Source of the DNA: Tetrastigma voinierianum
Lineage: Eukaryota; Streptophyta; Magnoliopsida; Vitales; Vitaceae
DNA: 64,000 nt
Direction of reading: 5' to 3'
NCBI GenBank assembly: GCA_016808115.1
Contig: JAEQBH010006856.1
Span: 31,298-95,297, forward strand
Shown here: positions 33,980 to 47,029 of the stretch, in pieces
How positions within the stretch are numbered: the first letter of the stretch is position 1
How the letters are laid out: each line of letters opens with the position of its first letter
Notes under the pieces: model-generated
What the model was told of the DNA's origin: nothing
Seen by the model: only the letters and a program-made list of their open reading frames with translations
Database searches by the model: none
Made by a program: the position numbers and the translations under genes

Positions 33980-35040
33980 AAAAGTTCTCCTGAGGCATGC
34001 ATCCCCAACTCAACACCCGACTCACGACTCGGCCGTGATTGTATTTATGCATATAAACGAAGAGCCTATAGACTTCCTACTCAAAGCATCCACTACCACA
34101 TTTGCCTTACCTGGATGGTAGTCAATAGTGCAATCATAATCCTTAAGTAGTTCCATCCACCTCCTTTGCCTTAAGTTTAGCTTCTTCTGGGTAAACAAAT
34201 ATTTAAGGCTCTTATGGTCGGTAAATGTATAAGTAAGCCTGTCTGATAATGCCTCGATTCTTCAATGCGAAATTACCGCGACAAGTTCTAAGTCATGGGT
34301 AGGATAATTCAGCTCTGTTTCTTCAGGCATGCGGAAGCATACGCCACAGCTCTATTATGTTGCATCAACCTTTTGAGCACAAACCTTGGTATGAAGCATC
34401 GCTGTAAACCTCGAACCCCTCGTTGCCTACGGCGATGTCGAAAGCCGGTGGCGTCGACTTTTCCTTGAGTGTTTGGAAGGTCCTCACACTGTCAGTCCAC
34501 TCCAAATTTAACCCATTTTCTAGTCAAACAGTGAAGTGGTCCTGCTATTTTTGAGAACCCTTTATGAACTGTAATACCACGCTAATCTAAGAGAGCTCCG
34601 CTATACATCCCGCAGTAGTTGGTTGTTCCCGGTTGCCCACTTTGCCTCTGCAGCCACGAGGATCACATAAATGCCATCGCGAAACCACATGTCAGAAATC
34701 CCTCGGCTCAACCAAAACTCACATTTTTGAACTTATACAGCGATCTTTGCCTTAAAGTCTGTGACACCAAACCCAAATGTGTCTCATGCTCAAACTTCCT
34801 TCTCGAGTACACACACACGAATATCGTCGATAAAAATGATGAAAAAATCGATCCAAGTATGGACGAAGACATTCATCAAGTCCATGAAATTTCTTTAGGG
34901 CATTGGTGAGCCCGAAAGACATCACTAGAAACTCATAATGCCCATATCTCGTCTGTATCGTCTTGGGAATGTCAGGTTCCCCAATCATGTGATGGTACCT
35001 TGACCTCGAGTCGATCTTGGAGAACACTTTTCACCACTGG
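33980..35040 (-). pseudogene. Tekay/Del reverse transcriptase and RNase H remnant
   Basis: The RT palm is readable at 34752-35027: FSKIDSRSRYHHMIGE, IQTRYGHYEFLVMSFGLTNA and, after a one-base shift, FIDDI, the YxDD-type catalytic centre. RNase H follows at about 34040-34430 with FEVYSDAS, ELNYPTHDLELVAVI, TDHKSLKYLFTQKKLNLRQ and YHPGKANVVVDALSRK. These are typical of Del/Tekay elements. Domain order and orientation agree with integrase on its left. Not open as a whole. Confidence 0.85.
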
Positions 35041-35599
35041 AGCTGGTCAAATAAATCATCAATCAGGAAAAGGATATTTATTACGAATGGTGACCTTATT
35101 CAAGCTAATGCGTAGTCTATGCAACCTCAAGTACCATCCTTCTTCTTCACAAATAACACCGGCGCTCCCAGTGAAATCTGGGCTAATAAATCCCCGAATC
35201 CACTAGCTCTTGTAATTTGAGCCTTCAACTCTTTGACTCAGTAGGGTGCCATTCTATAAGAGTGGTAAAAAATGGGGCGTACCCGGGGGGACTAAATCAA
35301 TATGGGAAAATCTATCTCGTTCTAGAGTAAACACGGAAGATCGTCGAACACATCGAGAAAGTCCCTTTACTCTTTGTACGTCCTCACAATCTCGGCCGTT
35401 GCTACGAGTGTCAACTCGTGAAATTTAGATACCCCTTACAACCTTTTGAGTAAACATCTAGCGAAATAAGCGAAATCAAACCACGAAGGTGCTGCGCCTC
35501 AAGCTCTCCATATAAGACTACAAGCGGTAGTCCCGATTAGATCTAAATATCACCTCCTTGCGAAGCGATCCATTTGAAGCATAGTTTGACCGACGATCA

Positions 35600-37020
35600 A
35601 ATCCAAAGATCACATCCAACCCCTTGAGATCTATTAATATCAAATTTACCTCCATATCTTGGCCTCGATGAAAACAAGCTACCATAAGCTATCGATTAGG
35701 CCATAAGGATTCTCACATTGGGTGTGGCGATCTCAAACTATAACCTAAAGGAGCTAGTCGTCTCGACTCGTGCAGCATACTCCCGTGAAATAAAAGTGTA
35801 GCCCACAGGTCAATGAGTACGTGCATAGTCACCAAGAATAGATAATGTACTGTCACAGCGTCGGGGTGGCACATGTGCCTCTGGCCAGTCATAGCATAAA
35901 CTGCGCCTCCTAGCGGGTGGTAGATCCTCTCTACGTCTCTTGCCTCACAGTCATTTGGTGTAGGCGCTCTTGTCGTGCTAAGGAACACGAGTTTGCCTGT
36001 CTGCATATCCGGTCCTCCATGCCCACTAGTCCGCTGGAATTGAGCACCTGATTCTAAGACTCTAGTTTGGCTGGATCCTCGATAGGGGAAGTCCCTCTTG
36101 AAATGTGCATGCACACTTGAAGGCATGTATTATCACGGCATGGTCCATCATGGATCTTACGCCGCGTCTGGCCGACGGAAGCCGTCTCGGCACAGTTCCC
36201 TTGAAAATAGATCTTTGCCACTACTCATCGTCCCGAAATCCGAACCGTGTATCCACCTCTCTGAAACACACTCTGTGGCACCACGTCTGTCCCCCACTTT
36301 GAGATCTGCTGTCCGGAAGATCGGGGCTGAAACACTACCCCTCTTGGATGATCACATTTGGGGTTCCCGAAGACAATCCATCGTATGATCGCTTAGTCGG
36401 CATATTAGGGTTTGTCTCTCCTCTCTAAATGACGTCGTTGGCGATATGTGGGATGATCGGAACCTGAGAGGCTCAAAGCTATCAACTCAATTAACCCATC
36501 GAGAAACCTCCTCTTCTTCACACGACCTCATCCGCAGCAAATTGGGACATAAATCGATAACTCGAACCTACGCTCGTACTTTCGAAAGCGTCATCTTTAC
36601 CACTGAGTGAGCGTCTCAAACTCTAGCCTCTTGGTCTCAACGAAATTTGGGAGCACTTCAGTGTGGCTTGACCTTGAAGGCGTGCCCAAGTGTGACGTTT
36701 CCTAATAGTCTATCATCGCCCACCACTTCCTTGCACTACCCTCGAAGCAGAAAACTAGCTATCTGACTCATCCTCATGGGACCTTTGCGTACCTTCGTCA
36801 AAATCTTCCTACGTGTCATCCCCCTTCGGGGATAAAGCCACCATGGGATCCATAGAGCCATCAAAACCCACTTCTCCAAGTCTACGAGCCTGATCAACAG
36901 TAACATCAATAAACCCACTCCTCTCGAGTGATCGAGCCAGGCGCTCGACAAGATTCTCCTCGCCAAGTAGTCTTTGTCTGAACTTTCCATGAGCCTCTTG
37001 AGCCTACGTCACCTCGTGCG
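35600..37020 (-). pseudogene. Tekay/Del gag and protease remnant
   Basis: The 137-codon frame at 35713-36126 starts with a degenerate zinc knuckle (HFKRDFPYRG; the cysteines are lost) and continues past VYAMTGQ to a damaged retropepsin stretch around VLIDLWATLLFH, where LIDPGATHSF is usual. The frame at 36736-36990 and its neighbours fit the N-terminal gag region. Matches are weaker here than in pol. Confidence 0.6.
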
Positions 37021-37899
37021 CCATCGGGAAGAAGAAGCCCATTCCCCGAGAATAAATGAAAGAACGAGAATCAATTCAAGTATAAGGTTAGGCAATTATA
37101 CAAAACAACTGGATGAGTTGCCTGATAATGTCTGACCCCAAGATTTAGAAACCTAGAGCTACGATACTAAGGCGACAAGACGGCCGGATACTCGGGGTTC
37201 TCGAGTGGTCACTTTAGTGAAGTCCCTGCAGCGCAATCCATAGGAATTACACAATGGAACCCCCCACCTAAGAAGAAGTAAACATGCGATACCCTGATAC
37301 CTTAATTATATAGAAAAATCCACGGCGGCTTAAATCCACGACCATTTATCTTAGTGTAGGTCATAACCACAAACATACATAATAAGGACTCATATGAGTT
37401 CAATACTAATATCAGAGCATTCTAAAAAGAGTATTTGCGAATTTAGGGGCTATAAATAAAGATAAATAGTCCCGATAAACCAAACGTTAGATGAGATAAA
37501 AGTACTAATTTTGTGCTTGAAAAAGCGTGTTGAATGCAGGCGCAAAGGTAAGCCCCTACGAAGCTTGCTGGACCTTGGGAACATATTTAAAAAAAACAAT
37601 AAACGTGAGATAATAAATCTCAGTGAGTGGCATAATTTATAAGGAAAATAATGTTTTTATTTTCGAACATTTCTTCTCTCAAGACCTCACGTCCACTCTT
37701 TTGTAAGGTTCCCCGTTTAGAAACATTTCACAAAACCCAACTTTATACCCAAGTCAACAATGTGAAATTCATGCTCAAAAATTTAATCGACATAATTACT
37801 TCGAAAATTATAACCTGAATTTGTTCACAACATAAAATTTAGCATAAAATATATATAACCATCATGTCGTAAAAATAATCATGAAAGCTCTGATAACCC

Positions 37900-39772
37900 A
37901 TAAATATTAAAATGGTTTTACCTTACTCAGAAACCAACAATGTACCGTACCATATACCCATAGTAAATCGTCGGGTAAACGGAGCCATCAACGTGAACAA
38001 CTAATAAACCGGATGAAAACTGACCATCACGTGGCAACTAATGAAACCGGAGTAAAACCGACCATCACGTGGCAACTAATAAACCTTAGGTAAACGCAGA
38101 CCATCACTAGCGACTAATAAACCGGGTAATCCAGGTATCTGCAGTAGTGGAAATAATATGTAATCGTTTCCTTACTCACATGTACCTTTCCAACGATACT
38201 GTATTATAATTATTTCACAAAATCTCAAAATCTCTTTCTTAAAACAATAAGTTTTCAAAGTGGTTTAAAACCTCAATCCACGTACCCAACATATTTAAAT
38301 ACCACAGACTCATCCATAAACTTAGTAAAACTTCCAAATATTTAAAATGTTGACAAAATTTACATGAAATGATAACTTGTTTATATGAAAACATGTCATT
38401 CTATTTGTGCATAACCAACCATTCGATCAAATGATATATTTATTAAATAATTAACCATAATTATATACCCGATATAATACCCACGAAACATTTAAAACAT
38501 ATAAACCACTCATAGACTCTGAGCGCTTTCAGTCCTGCTCCCTGCGGGATCGTCCTCTGGCTCGGCGTGAGTGCACGTAATATAAATAGACACCACTTGA
38601 AGCTCCGATGGCTGAACCCGACAACATTGGAATGCCCCGAAGGCCTTAGAATAACTTTTAGAACTATGAAACCATCTAAATTGGACTCCGACAGGTCCAA
38701 TTACACAGTGTGCCCTATAGACCCGGTACTCAAAATTGGGGCTTTTAACATGGGAGCTAATTTCCTGAAATTGAACCATCCAATAATTCATAAAAACATC
38801 CAATTTTACTAATCCATCTTCAATATTTCCAAACTTGACCAATTGGTACTCAATTCGGAATCCCGACCTTATCGGTAACTACCTAAATGACCTAAAAATG
38901 AAAAACTAAACAAGCGGCGTCAAATTCACAAACCATATATCAGCGGAAATCCGAGACACGAACACATCGGTACCCTTACCTTGGTCCAAAGGTTCTTCGT
39001 GGTGGCGAAAAACTCGATCAGTCGGCTTGACTTTGTTTTGTATTATCTTTCAGCGGTGAGGAATGCGCAAAAAGGGACCATGGAAATAGGTTCAGAGGGT
39101 CCAAAAATGAGTGGGGAGGTATGGGTCAACTGGAGTGGTCGGAGAAAATGCAGAAAAAACGGTGACCGCGGTGGCGCGGCCAGCCCGGAGTCTTCGCCCT
39201 GCCTGATATGGGCGCGTTCGGCGGCGGTTTGCCGTGAAATCTCATGGCCGGGATCATCTCACCTTGCTCCTCCTCCCTGGCCGGCGCTTGTGCAAGGTAG
39301 GTGGCCGGAGTCGCCTCCCACGGCTGAAGCAGGCGGCTGAAGTAGGTCAAACAACCCGATTCGGTGTTCCGCGATTTTGGGAATCTTTTTTCTAGGGTTT
39401 TGGGCTCCAAAATGAGTGTCTTGGGGCTAGGAGTTTTTCATTGGCGCTCAAGGCTAGGTTTATATAGGGCCTAGAATTAAGCTTTCGGTCGCGAAAGTGA
39501 CTTTGGGCCATTTGTTAAAATCTTTGCGTTTAGACTCTCCATGGTCATAACTTTTTATCGTAAGTCAGTTTTGACTTCGGCGAGATCTATGAACTACCGT
39601 ATCGACTAGGCCTATGAAATGGTTTCTTAGTCAACCCAAAATTATTCATCCTTGAAAAAGTCAGCTTTGGTCCACATCTTAAGTATTGGTCAAACCTGGT
39701 CAAATATGGTCAAGCTTAGTCAAACTTGATTAGCGTGTTAAAACTTGTATTGGCCCCGAGTGCAGGTCATTA
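37900..39772 (-). repeat. 5' LTR of the Tekay/Del element
   Basis: The outer 570 bp (39205-39772) match 31945-32509. The inner border is inferred from the primer-site-like sequence at 37885-37898. It contains three near repeats of an ACCATCAC(GTGG)CAACTAATAAACC phrase at about 37980-38120. Confidence 0.55.
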
Positions 39773-39779
39773 GGTGGAT

Positions 39780-40440
39780 CATAGTCAGGATGTGTTTCCA
39801 CAGGGTCCGGATTAGTCATGCTAGCGATGTAAGCGTTAGCTGTACCAAAGGCAACATGAGCGAGTGGCACTAGTGGCAGCATGGTGAACCTTACAGTAGA
39901 TTCCCGAGGCTTGCCATAGCCAGTAGTGTCTTTCACATACTCCTTGCCTTGTAGGATGCACCACCCCTAATGCAAATCCACTTTGAAGAGGCATGGTGGC
40001 GAAGACCTCTTAGCGAGATGCGGTCCTTGCGGCTCTCGAGTATTCTTTGATGGCGGTGATTCAAGGATGGGAGCTGCTTGAGGGCCAGTTCATTGTCGTT
40101 GGGGTATCGCTTGACGTCGAGCTCTTGAGCCCCTTCCCACTTTATCGCGGGTGATTACCTGTGCATCGCGATTTCTATCTCATGCTTCTTTTCTAAGATC
40201 GCGACTTTTTTTTATCTTGGCCCGCAATTAGTCATTCTCTTGTTGTAAGCGCTTGGCCTGACCTTGCAACTCCTTCATCTATCTAGCTTGTTCCCCTTGT
40301 TTTCTTTCCATGTCATGATGCTAAAGGATGAATTGATCTTCTGGCAATTGGTTCATCGGAATGCTTGTCATCGCGATTGCCTTAAGCGATTTAGACGTAG
40401 AATAGGGGATCAACAAAGTCCCAGATGGTGAAGGGCTATT
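39780..40440 (-). pseudogene. Fragment of a Tat-like element, gag 5' region
   Basis: The reversed sequence aligns with 2770-3450 of the Tat element: CCCCATTCTACGTCTAA, CATTCC(G/A)ATGAACCAAT, CGCGATCTTAGAAAAGA and others. It is joined at the left to the Tekay LTR (39772) and at the right to the end of the NLR fragment. It is a truncated copy with no LTR seen. Confidence 0.65.
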
Positions 40441-40449
40441 AGACAATCG

Positions 40450-41870
40450 TTGCAGCCAAGCCCTTGCAGCCTGTAGGCGAGACTTTTTGTTCAATTCCCA
40501 CGGATAAACGCGAATTGATTCTTAACTGGAATAACTGAATAAATTGGCACCGTTTTTCTAGTAAAGGACATTTGTGGATGTCTAGATTAGAGAGGGAATA
40601 TAGAAGTTTCTCTATTGTTAAGGATTGAAGATTAGGACAATCGTCAATAACTAATGTTTCAAGAGAGGCTGTAGCGTGAAGACTTGCATCTATCATGGTA
40701 GGAGCTGAGTTTCTACGATGCGTAGTAGCAAGGCTTGTAGGCAGCTTCTTTCAAAGATTAGAGCTTAGGGTAGCCCCAAAGAGTCAAGTATTCAAGAGAA
40801 GGTGTTGAAGTCCTGATCCTGTTAAGGATTGGAGCCTTAGGCAGTCTTGTGAAATAAATTGGAACTCAGGGCATGAAAGGATAGATAAGTATTTGAGCGA
40901 GGTAAACTATTGAAGCCCCCTACCGCTCAAACACTTGAGGTTTGGAAAACATGCAATTTGAAGAGTGAGTAGCGTAGGGCAGCGGATGCTTCACGAAATG
41001 GCTCCGATGGATGCTCCTCTGATGACTCTAGGTTGACATCCGGCTTAAGAGTGTAAGAAAGAGTATCTGCTGCGGACCCAGTCCACGGGTCGTGAGTTGG
41101 TGGCAATAGCTAATTTTCAAGTTCCACGTGGGTTAAGTCAAACCATCTTTATTGAAACAACAATTGTGGACAACCTGTGTTCCATCTACGCATTAGGTTG
41201 GGATTGTGTCTCCCTGCAGCAGACAGCAGGCATCGTGTGATGCCAGTCTGTATTAGCATGCCCAGTGGCTGGGCAATTCAATATATTCAAGATCAACAAG
41301 TTTGGATTGTCACGTACCGAAGAGAAGTGGGCTCCTCTTCTAAAATCGAGATGGAGAGGGAATTAAGACCCTTTAGATCAGAGGTACTAAAATTAATCAA
41401 CTTAGGGAAGACGACGATTGAGAAGGTTGGTGGGACATATAAATCAGTTCCACTCCTGCCGATTTCTATTGTTTCAAGAGATGGGTGATAACATCTGAAC
41501 AATTCCCGTAGGAGAAACTGAAGTCTGTGGTCTTGTTTGAATTTTAGTGATTTTAGTGTAGTGGGTAAACAAACTTTGTCCGAGGATCTGGAGAAATGAC
41601 AACCAATGATTTCCAAATGTTGCATAGAAGAAGTGGGGGTTCCTTGGATTTCCTCCTCTAGTAGAGACTCTACATCATGACATTGACTAACTCTTAGCAC
41701 GTGTGGTTCCATTGGTAGTTGGTTCCACTGAGACACACTTGAAATTTCAACATCTGAAGTTTGAAGACAATTAAAGTCAGAGGCTGACCTTTTCAACTGC
41801 AATTTACCATAATCAACCATCTTCAAATCACGAATGGCTGGAATTTGGTTGAAGCCTCAAGCAAACGCGG
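40450..41870 (-). pseudogene. CC-NBS-LRR (RPP13-like) resistance gene, C-terminal LRR fragment
   Basis: The minus strand carries the LRR part of an RPP13-like-1 type NLR, an intracellular pathogen receptor. The 177-codon frame at 41293-41826 reads ELKMVDYGKLQLKRS-like sequence, then VEISSVSQWNQLP, VESLLEEE, CLPTTLKSLKF and LFRCYHPSLE, and ends in LEEEPTSLRYVTI. The last part (40439-40696) has SLETLVIDDCPNLQSLTIEKL and CPLLEKRCQF, the usual end of these proteins. Frames between (40700-41290) are broken by indels. No coiled-coil, P-loop, kinase-2, GLPL or MHD motif is present upstream to 43000, so it is a 5'-truncated remnant. Confidence 0.82.
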
Positions 41871-43000
41871 ATATGCATAATTCAAGATTCACTCAAAGAA
41901 GGAAGCTCTTACAGTAAATTTCCTTTGAGCACAATGACGGTCCCGATTAAATAAGCTCCACGGAGACAAAGGAATTTGCATCCACAATATGACCATTCCT
42001 CCTAATTGTCCATATTCTCAAATATTAAAGTTTACGGGATCGAAAGGAGGAAGAAGCGTCACCATGAAAAACAACTCTCTTACCTTTCATCCCTATCGTC
42101 CATTTTCAAAAAAATTTTGTAAACGACAAAAACTTAATAGTTTTTTTGTTGTATCATCTCAGTGACATACTTTTACCGAGATATATAATCATAAGATAAA
42201 TCTCACTCACGTAAAGATAAAGTTCGTTGTCTTGAATAATTAGATTAAAAAATGCATGTGAGTGGAGGCATGTATTTTGTTGTGGTATGTGGTTCATATT
42301 AAGACTAAAAGGTTGGGCAAATGATATGTATATTTAAGGGTATAAGAGTATTTTGTAATTTGGTCATATCGGGGAGTTATTATAATACCTTTTATGTAAC
42401 CTTATTTGGTGATAGTGAAAAGTTCAAACCGTCGTTCGTGGATGCGAGACATCTTGTCGAATCATGTAAAAGTTATTAATATTTTTCTTGTTTTTTCTTC
42501 CTTGATTCTCAACATATTTTAAATTCAAGAATAAACAAGATGACCACCAATCTCTAGCTAAGTGATCTTTGGAGATGAAATAAATTATTGTTAGAACAAA
42601 GGGAGCATGAGTTGTCATCGAAACTATACATGGAATTTGGGATTTTTGCATTCAAATATTACGAGTTTGATTTTAAAATTTTCTTTTATAGACTCATTTC
42701 TCCCTCCATAACATTTGTTTTTCGATTTCTTTAATAAACTCATTCTCGATTCCTTTGTATTTTGAATCTAGGGAGGCGGCGAAACAAAAACTCCAAAGGC
42801 TCATTTGTTTAGATATTTATCCTAATTTTAAATTAAAATAAAGAAAATTTATTTGATAACAAGATTTTATTTTTTTATATTTAAAAAAATAGAAAACGGG
42901 GTATTTTTGAATGATATCTTTTAATTATTTTTATATTTTTAAGATTATTTTAAAATAATTTTATAAACATTTACAATAATTAAAAGTAAAAAATTAAACA
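41870..43000. other. No gene seen; AT-rich
   Basis: 41870-42020 may be further frameshifted LRR sequence. Beyond this I see only AT-rich DNA. Confidence 0.45.
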
Positions 43001-43439
43001 TAAAAATTATTTTGCCTATCATGTCTTGCTTATGTGGTAGTACGCTCAAAGTTTAAAAAATACAAGGGCATAAGAAAGGGGGGTCTCGGGTTCCAGTTAT
43101 AGTGGGGACAATTTATCATACTGTAACTAAAGTGTTTAGCTTTAAAAAGACAAAATTTGTTTTTAAATATATTTTATAATGTTACCAATAAGTTAAAAAA
43201 TATTTTAGGTTTTTTAAAAAATATTAAAAAAAAACTAATTTAAAAATAATTAATAAATATACATGTGAGCTCCTACAATTGGTGTACTTTCTTTTATTAT
43301 TCTTTGGTTATTTATTGTGAAAAGAAAAGACGGAACTTAGTGGATTTATTATTTATAAAAATTTATATCACGATTAGTTTGGATTTTTATAAAGAAAAAG
43401 AAAGAATAAGAGTAGTAGCTAGGGTGGAAGGGACCGGGT

Positions 43440-43556
43440 TTAAGCTCTTCTTGAGCATACTTCAAAACATGTCTATTGTTCAATAATGCGAGACCAGAAG
43501 CCATGTAAAGGTAATAGAAATGGTCTCATTTTTGCCACTATCATAGTCTACTGTTT
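43440..43556 (-). pseudogene. CYP82: CYP82-type P450, start of exon 2 only (copy B)
   Basis: About 115 bp match the first part of copy C exon 2 (53515-53629): the I-helix region and the following QEEL block. The rest of the exon, with the K-helix and the haem cysteine, is gone; sequence left of 43440 does not match P450. No functional enzyme could be made. Confidence 0.75.
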
Positions 43557-43671
43557 CAAAATTCATAAAATAACAAAACAAAAGGTATTAAAAGAGAGAA
43601 GGCATCACAATAGAACCTCATATATATCCAAATGAAGTGGCACGGCCAAAAAATAAGTTGAGCGGATCACT

Positions 43672-44690
43672 AAGACTTAGTTTGGAACCCAAAAATTTTT
43701 AGCGAAAGAAAAGAAAAAACTAAATAAAATAATTTTTTCATCTTTGATTTCACAATGGACAATATAAAGAAAATAAAATATAATCAAAATTCCTCGAAAT
43801 ATTTTATTTTTCCTCCAAATTTCTTTCTTTGCACTTTTTCTTCCCTATTTTCCTCTCCATTTTATTTCCTTAGTACTTTTTAGGTTCCAAACAAATCCTA
43901 AGGCTCCATTTGGAACCCGAAAAGTAGTAGGGAAAGAAAATAAAGAGGAAAACTGGAAGAAAGTAAATTCTGAGGGGAAAAAAAAGGTTTAAACCTAATA
44001 CATTAATTCTATATCAAACTCATTTTATTTGTTTCTCAATTATTATTATTAAAGACATGATACTTATATTAAACTCAAATCCAATCAACCTTGGAATTTT
44101 TCGGAGAGTTGGTCATTTAATATGATATATATCGGAGCTTGGTCGATTCACCTTTCCACAATTTATTCCCCCATTTGTTTTAGTGAGTTCATGAAGGACT
44201 CTATTAGTTTGTTTGAACATGTAGTATGGATCCTAAGAAAATATGTAAAATTTTGAGAATTTTGTATTGTATTTAGATTTTTATATTTTACATAGTAAAA
44301 CTAAACATGAAAATCATTTCCTTAATTATTTTTTTCTTTCTTTAGTACTTTTCGGGTTCCAAATGCCAACTAAGGTGTCTTAGTTCCGCAGGAATGTACT
44401 AATGAAAGAAAAATTGCTAAGTAAAATGATTTTATCATATTTTGATGTCTAATGAAAAATGTTAAAAAATAAAATCAAATATACATAGGTATTTAGAAAC
44501 TTAAGTATTTTAAAATTATTTATTTTTATAATGACAAATGAAAATAAATAAAATAAGTTTGAAGTATTATTAGATAAAATAATACATTAGATTTAATTTA
44601 TTTTCATTCATATTTTTTCCTTCTACTTTTCATTTCTATTTTTTTCCTTACATCTTCCTTCATTTTTTTTGAGAACCAAACATAGCCTAA
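43672..44690. mobile_element. Three adjacent MITE-like units in the CYP82 intron
   Basis: Units at about 43672-43905, 43905-44375 and 44375-44690 each have an end like CTAAG..TTTGGAACCC and an opposite end with GGTTCCAAA or GAACCAAA, and share AGTACT and TTTTCCT(C/T) blocks. The same three are in copy C (about 53750-54720), so they predate the B/C duplication. They may be hAT-like; target duplications are unclear. Confidence 0.5.
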
Positions 44691-45439
44691 ATTAATATTA
44701 GAGGGGCTAAAATAAAAGCATAAATCACTTGCATGGTTAAATGATAATTAGTTTTTACTTTCAATTTAAGCAATGTTTGTGCAAGAATTTTTTTTCCCAA
44801 AATTTGTGGGAGGCAAAATTTTTTTTTCCAAAGCCCTAAGTGGATCTGCCGGTATCCAAATGCATAATAGATAAGGGAATTGACAATTCGAGAAAAAATT
44901 GGAATACATTACTTGAATTAGTTGGTAATGTAATTTGCTTTGATTATATTGCCTACTATCGATGGAAGACCGGGGTTGGTCAATTAATTAATTAAGTCTA
45001 AGTAGTTTCTTGCCCAAGCCTTTTCTGGTTCTTTAATAACCAGAATAGACAATAAGGAAATAAAAAAAATTATAAGGAACAAATTTATGTAGCTTAACCC
45101 AGATTAAAAAAAAAAAAAAAAAAACCATGCATGCAAATGAGGAGAAATAAATATGAGTATAAAATTAATTGGAGTGTTGTGGCTATTGAGAAAAATAATC
45201 AAAATCTAGAATACCACATGAAGAAAGACTTGAGTCTTTATATTAAAGCTGTAAATTACAAGTACAAGGAGGCCTTATATAGAGCTAGGCTATACAACCC
45301 TAGGAAAAACACAAATTACAATCCAAAGGAAAATACAAATTACAATCCTAGGAAATTACAAATAAATATAACAATATATAATAATCTAACATCCCCTCAA
45401 ACTCATGGTGGAGAGAAGTAGAAGTGGTGTGAAGGTATA

Positions 45440-46620
45440 ACATCGAAGGGAGAAGAAGTCATATGATTGTATGAGCAAAATCAAGAAGCCACGTAAAGGC
45501 GATGTACACGATATCATTAGAAAGAAGCGTGTTGGATGCAGCGCTGGAAGATGGAAAGATGAACCTGATTAACCATATCACATTAGATCTGCTATAGAGA
45601 GAGATGTGGTAGGACCCGGACTTGGAATGGGTGTCTGGGCGATAATTCGAGACGAGGTCAAAGTAGTGTTCTGAAGAATACGCTGATGAGTGTAACAGGT
45701 TTCAACAGAATGAACTTTGCTCTTACAGAAACTACAGATAAGAAGAGACTTCTTATTGTTATGTTGTCTGACATTATTCCCTTTGCCTTTGAAAACAAAG
45801 GTAGGTGAGCTGACATAGGGAAAAACAGGAGTAACAGTTTGCGGAATAATGGCTGGAGTAGCAAGAACCATGGTCTGGATAGAGATGGGTTCAGTCTGAA
45901 GATGGGTCTCATTATCAACTAACTTATGAATAGCTTGTGAGACTGTTGGTAAAGGATCCTGATGGAGAATATGACTTCTGGCTAATTCAAACTCATCACG
46001 AAGCCCCATTAAAAACTGAAACAATCGTCCTTGTTCACGGTGAACATAAACCAATTTGGTGTTAGTAGAATTTGAGAGAACTGGTTCAGATGCAATTAAT
46101 TGATCCCAAATAGATTTCAGTCGATTGTGATATACAGTGATCCGCTCACCTGGTTCCTGACCAATCTGATAAAGTTCGCGTGTGAGCTTGAAGTTGCGAG
46201 CACCACTCGGTCCGGCATATCGAGTAACAAGTAAGTCCCAAACTTCTTTGGCAATATCAATGTTGCTAAATTCATCAACAATAGATGAAACAGATGTATT
46301 ACGAAACCAAGTGATGATTTGATGATTAGCACTTTCGATCCTCAATTCAGATAGCGCCGTGATCGAGTTTTTTTGTCCACTTGTTTTGGAATAGGACGGT
46401 CACTAGAGACATAAAGCCACAACTTGCGGCCTTTGAGATAACTACGCATGGCTTGAGACCACTGGGCAAAATTATCTCCATTAAAAATAACATGAATCGG
46501 ACAAGAAATCTCATCACCTGGCATATCAAAATTCCAAATCAGAAAACAGACAATAAAAAGGGAATCAGGATGCGAAAATAAGTCAGAATGCACCTGGTCA
46601 AATTTTCGGCCAACGGTCAA
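45440..46620 (-). pseudogene. Copia-type gag with zinc knuckle, unit 1
   Basis: Two frames joined by a small shift near 46340 give nearly all of a copia gag. The N-terminal part has VIFNGDNFAQWSQAMRSYLK and LWLYVSSDRPIPKQ. The main part (45578-46345) has ANHQIITWFRNTSVSSIVDE, AKEVWDLLVTRYAG, LKSIWDQLIASEP and FLMGLRDEFELARSHIL. Near the end is an intact CX2CX4HX4C zinc knuckle, CSFCKSKVHSVETC. After it comes a damaged protease start (FTWLLDFAHT, where an LDS/T-A/G motif is expected), and then directly the polypurine tract. It is a capsid/RNA-binding protein gene, nearly open. Confidence 0.85.
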
Positions 46621-47029
46621 CGGTCAACTACTGATGTGGCAAAGTCAACGGGATGACGTGGCAAAGTCAACGGGTGCAGGTTAGAGGGAAACGGGTGCGG
46701 GAGGAAATGGTGGCAAACAGTGGTGTTCGCGAAAAAGAAGCTATACGGTGGCTGTAATGCCTAGACCGTGAGAGTAGCGGAAAAAAAATCAGAGAGCCTG
46801 CTCTGATACCATGAAGAAAGACTTGAGTCTTTATATTAAAAACTGTAAATTACAAGTACAAGAGGAGGCCTTATATAGGCTAGGCTATACAACCCTAGGA
46901 AAACACAAATTACAATCTAATGAAATACAAATTATAATCCTTGGAAATTACAAAATAAATATAACAATATATAATAATCTAACATCCCCCCTCAAATTCA
47001 TGGTAGGGAGAAGTAGAAGTGTGTGAAGG

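Larger units (their letters stand above)
31940..39772 (-). mobile_element. Ty3/gypsy Tekay/Del-type chromovirus, degraded, minus strand
   Basis: On the minus strand, from right to left, the order is LTR, gag, protease, RT, RNase H, integrase, chromodomain remnant, LTR. LTR homology is clear between 39205-39772 and 31945-32509, including GGTCATTA(CA) at both outer ends. A sequence like the reverse of the tRNA-Met primer site, GCTCTGATAACCCA, lies at about 37885-37898 and would place the inner end of the 5' LTR there (about 1.87 kb). The left LTR seems truncated to about 575 bp. All coding parts carry frameshifts. GC and style differ from the neighbouring AT-rich DNA. Confidence 0.8.

Noticed and set aside
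36098..36388. Plus-strand frame of 96 codons within the Tekay gag
   Set aside because: It is a shadow of the minus-strand gag and protease region.
31940..39772. An integrated pararetrovirus as source of the RT and RNase H
   Set aside because: LTRs, integrase and domain order identify a gypsy chromovirus. I saw no movement or coat protein.
46381..46581. Plus-strand frame opposite copia gag (also 47875-48138)
   Set aside because: It is the reverse shadow of gag; both tandem copies show it because the sequences are homologous.
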